Source: Promethearchaeota archaeon
GTDB lineage: Archaea > Asgardarchaeota > Lokiarchaeia > Sigynarchaeales > SOKP01
Direction of reading: 5' to 3'
NCBI GenBank assembly: GCA_016839845.1
Contig: JAEOTL010000176.1
Coordinates: 1 to 23,520, forward strand
Length of the DNA stretch: 23,520 bases
Part shown: positions 23,443-23,520 of the stretch, in pieces
How the letters are laid out: each line of letters opens with the position of its first letter
How positions within the stretch are numbered: the first letter of the stretch is position 1
The notes under the pieces: generated by a model
The model's input: the letters and a program-made list of their open reading frames with translations, nothing else
The model's database searches: none
What the model was told of the DNA's origin: nothing
Translations under genes and position numbers: made by a program

Positions 23443-23520
23443 CTATTTAACTCCTAATTTTTCCTTCCAAGCTTTGTATCCTCTTGTTTCCTTACCTCTA
23501 ATAACGGCTCTTTGCCCCGA
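23443..23520 (-). CDS. 3' end of an unidentified gene, cut by the window edge
   Basis: The last 25 codons and TAG are in view: AVIRGKETRGYKAWKEKLGV precedes a final Lys. The basic, helical character looks like a real C-terminus and the frame is open to the window edge. There is not enough sequence to name a family. Confidence 0.5.
   Translation of the reverse strand, partial: SGQRAVIRGKETRGYKAWKEKLGVK

Overview
This AT-rich, gene-dense window (my estimate by eye is about one third G+C) reads as archaeal chromosome. The evidence is an FrhB-type iron-sulphur protein, a stand-alone AlaX tRNA-editing protein, zinc-ribbon mini-proteins, and TATA-like boxes 20-30 bases before several start codons with few Shine-Dalgarno sites. 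A long 22-residue-repeat leucine-rich protein, a eukaryote-like FATP-type acyl-CoA synthetase and many membrane proteins without familiar names suggest an Asgard (Lokiarchaeia-like) archaeon. That placement is an inference, not a proof.

Left part (1-8.0 kb): a glutamate dehydrogenase cut by the window edge (minus); a possible 28-residue membrane mini-protein; an FrhB-family protein carrying a C-terminal TrmB-like DNA-binding domain; a leucine-rich-repeat protein lacking a proper start; two tandem zinc-ribbon mini-genes; an AlaX editing protein; a FATP/FadD-type AMP-forming acyl-CoA synthetase with a palindrome in its promoter; and a four-helix membrane protein.

Middle part (8.0-17.2 kb, almost all minus strand): three paralogous sets of membrane-anchored left-handed beta-helix (hexapeptide-repeat) proteins. 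Each full set has three units, A, B and C. Each unit is two membrane helices followed by a soluble beta-helix domain. Set 1 (8040-10843) is an AB fusion plus C. Set 2 (11383-13128) is an AB fusion without C. Set 3 (14496-17172) is A, B and C as three separate overlapping or adjoining genes. The six-helix, three-domain layout resembles the terminal module of some nonribosomal peptide synthetases and the C1-C2-C3 part of epsilon-poly-lysine synthetase, here without adenylation or carrier domains. This is the best candidate in the window for an undescribed system. A YkgJ-type cysteine-cluster protein, a small membrane protein and a helical-repeat protein lie between the sets.

Right part (17.2-23.5 kb): small unknown or broken genes, a pyridoxamine-oxidase-like flavoprotein, a UV-damage endonuclease bounded by exact 37-base direct repeats, a class II (B12-dependent) ribonucleotide reductase, a protein with a Lys/Ala-rich tail and a possible tubby/LURP-like domain, and the 3' end of an unidentified gene at the window edge. 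No tRNA, rRNA, CRISPR array, transposase or integrase was seen.
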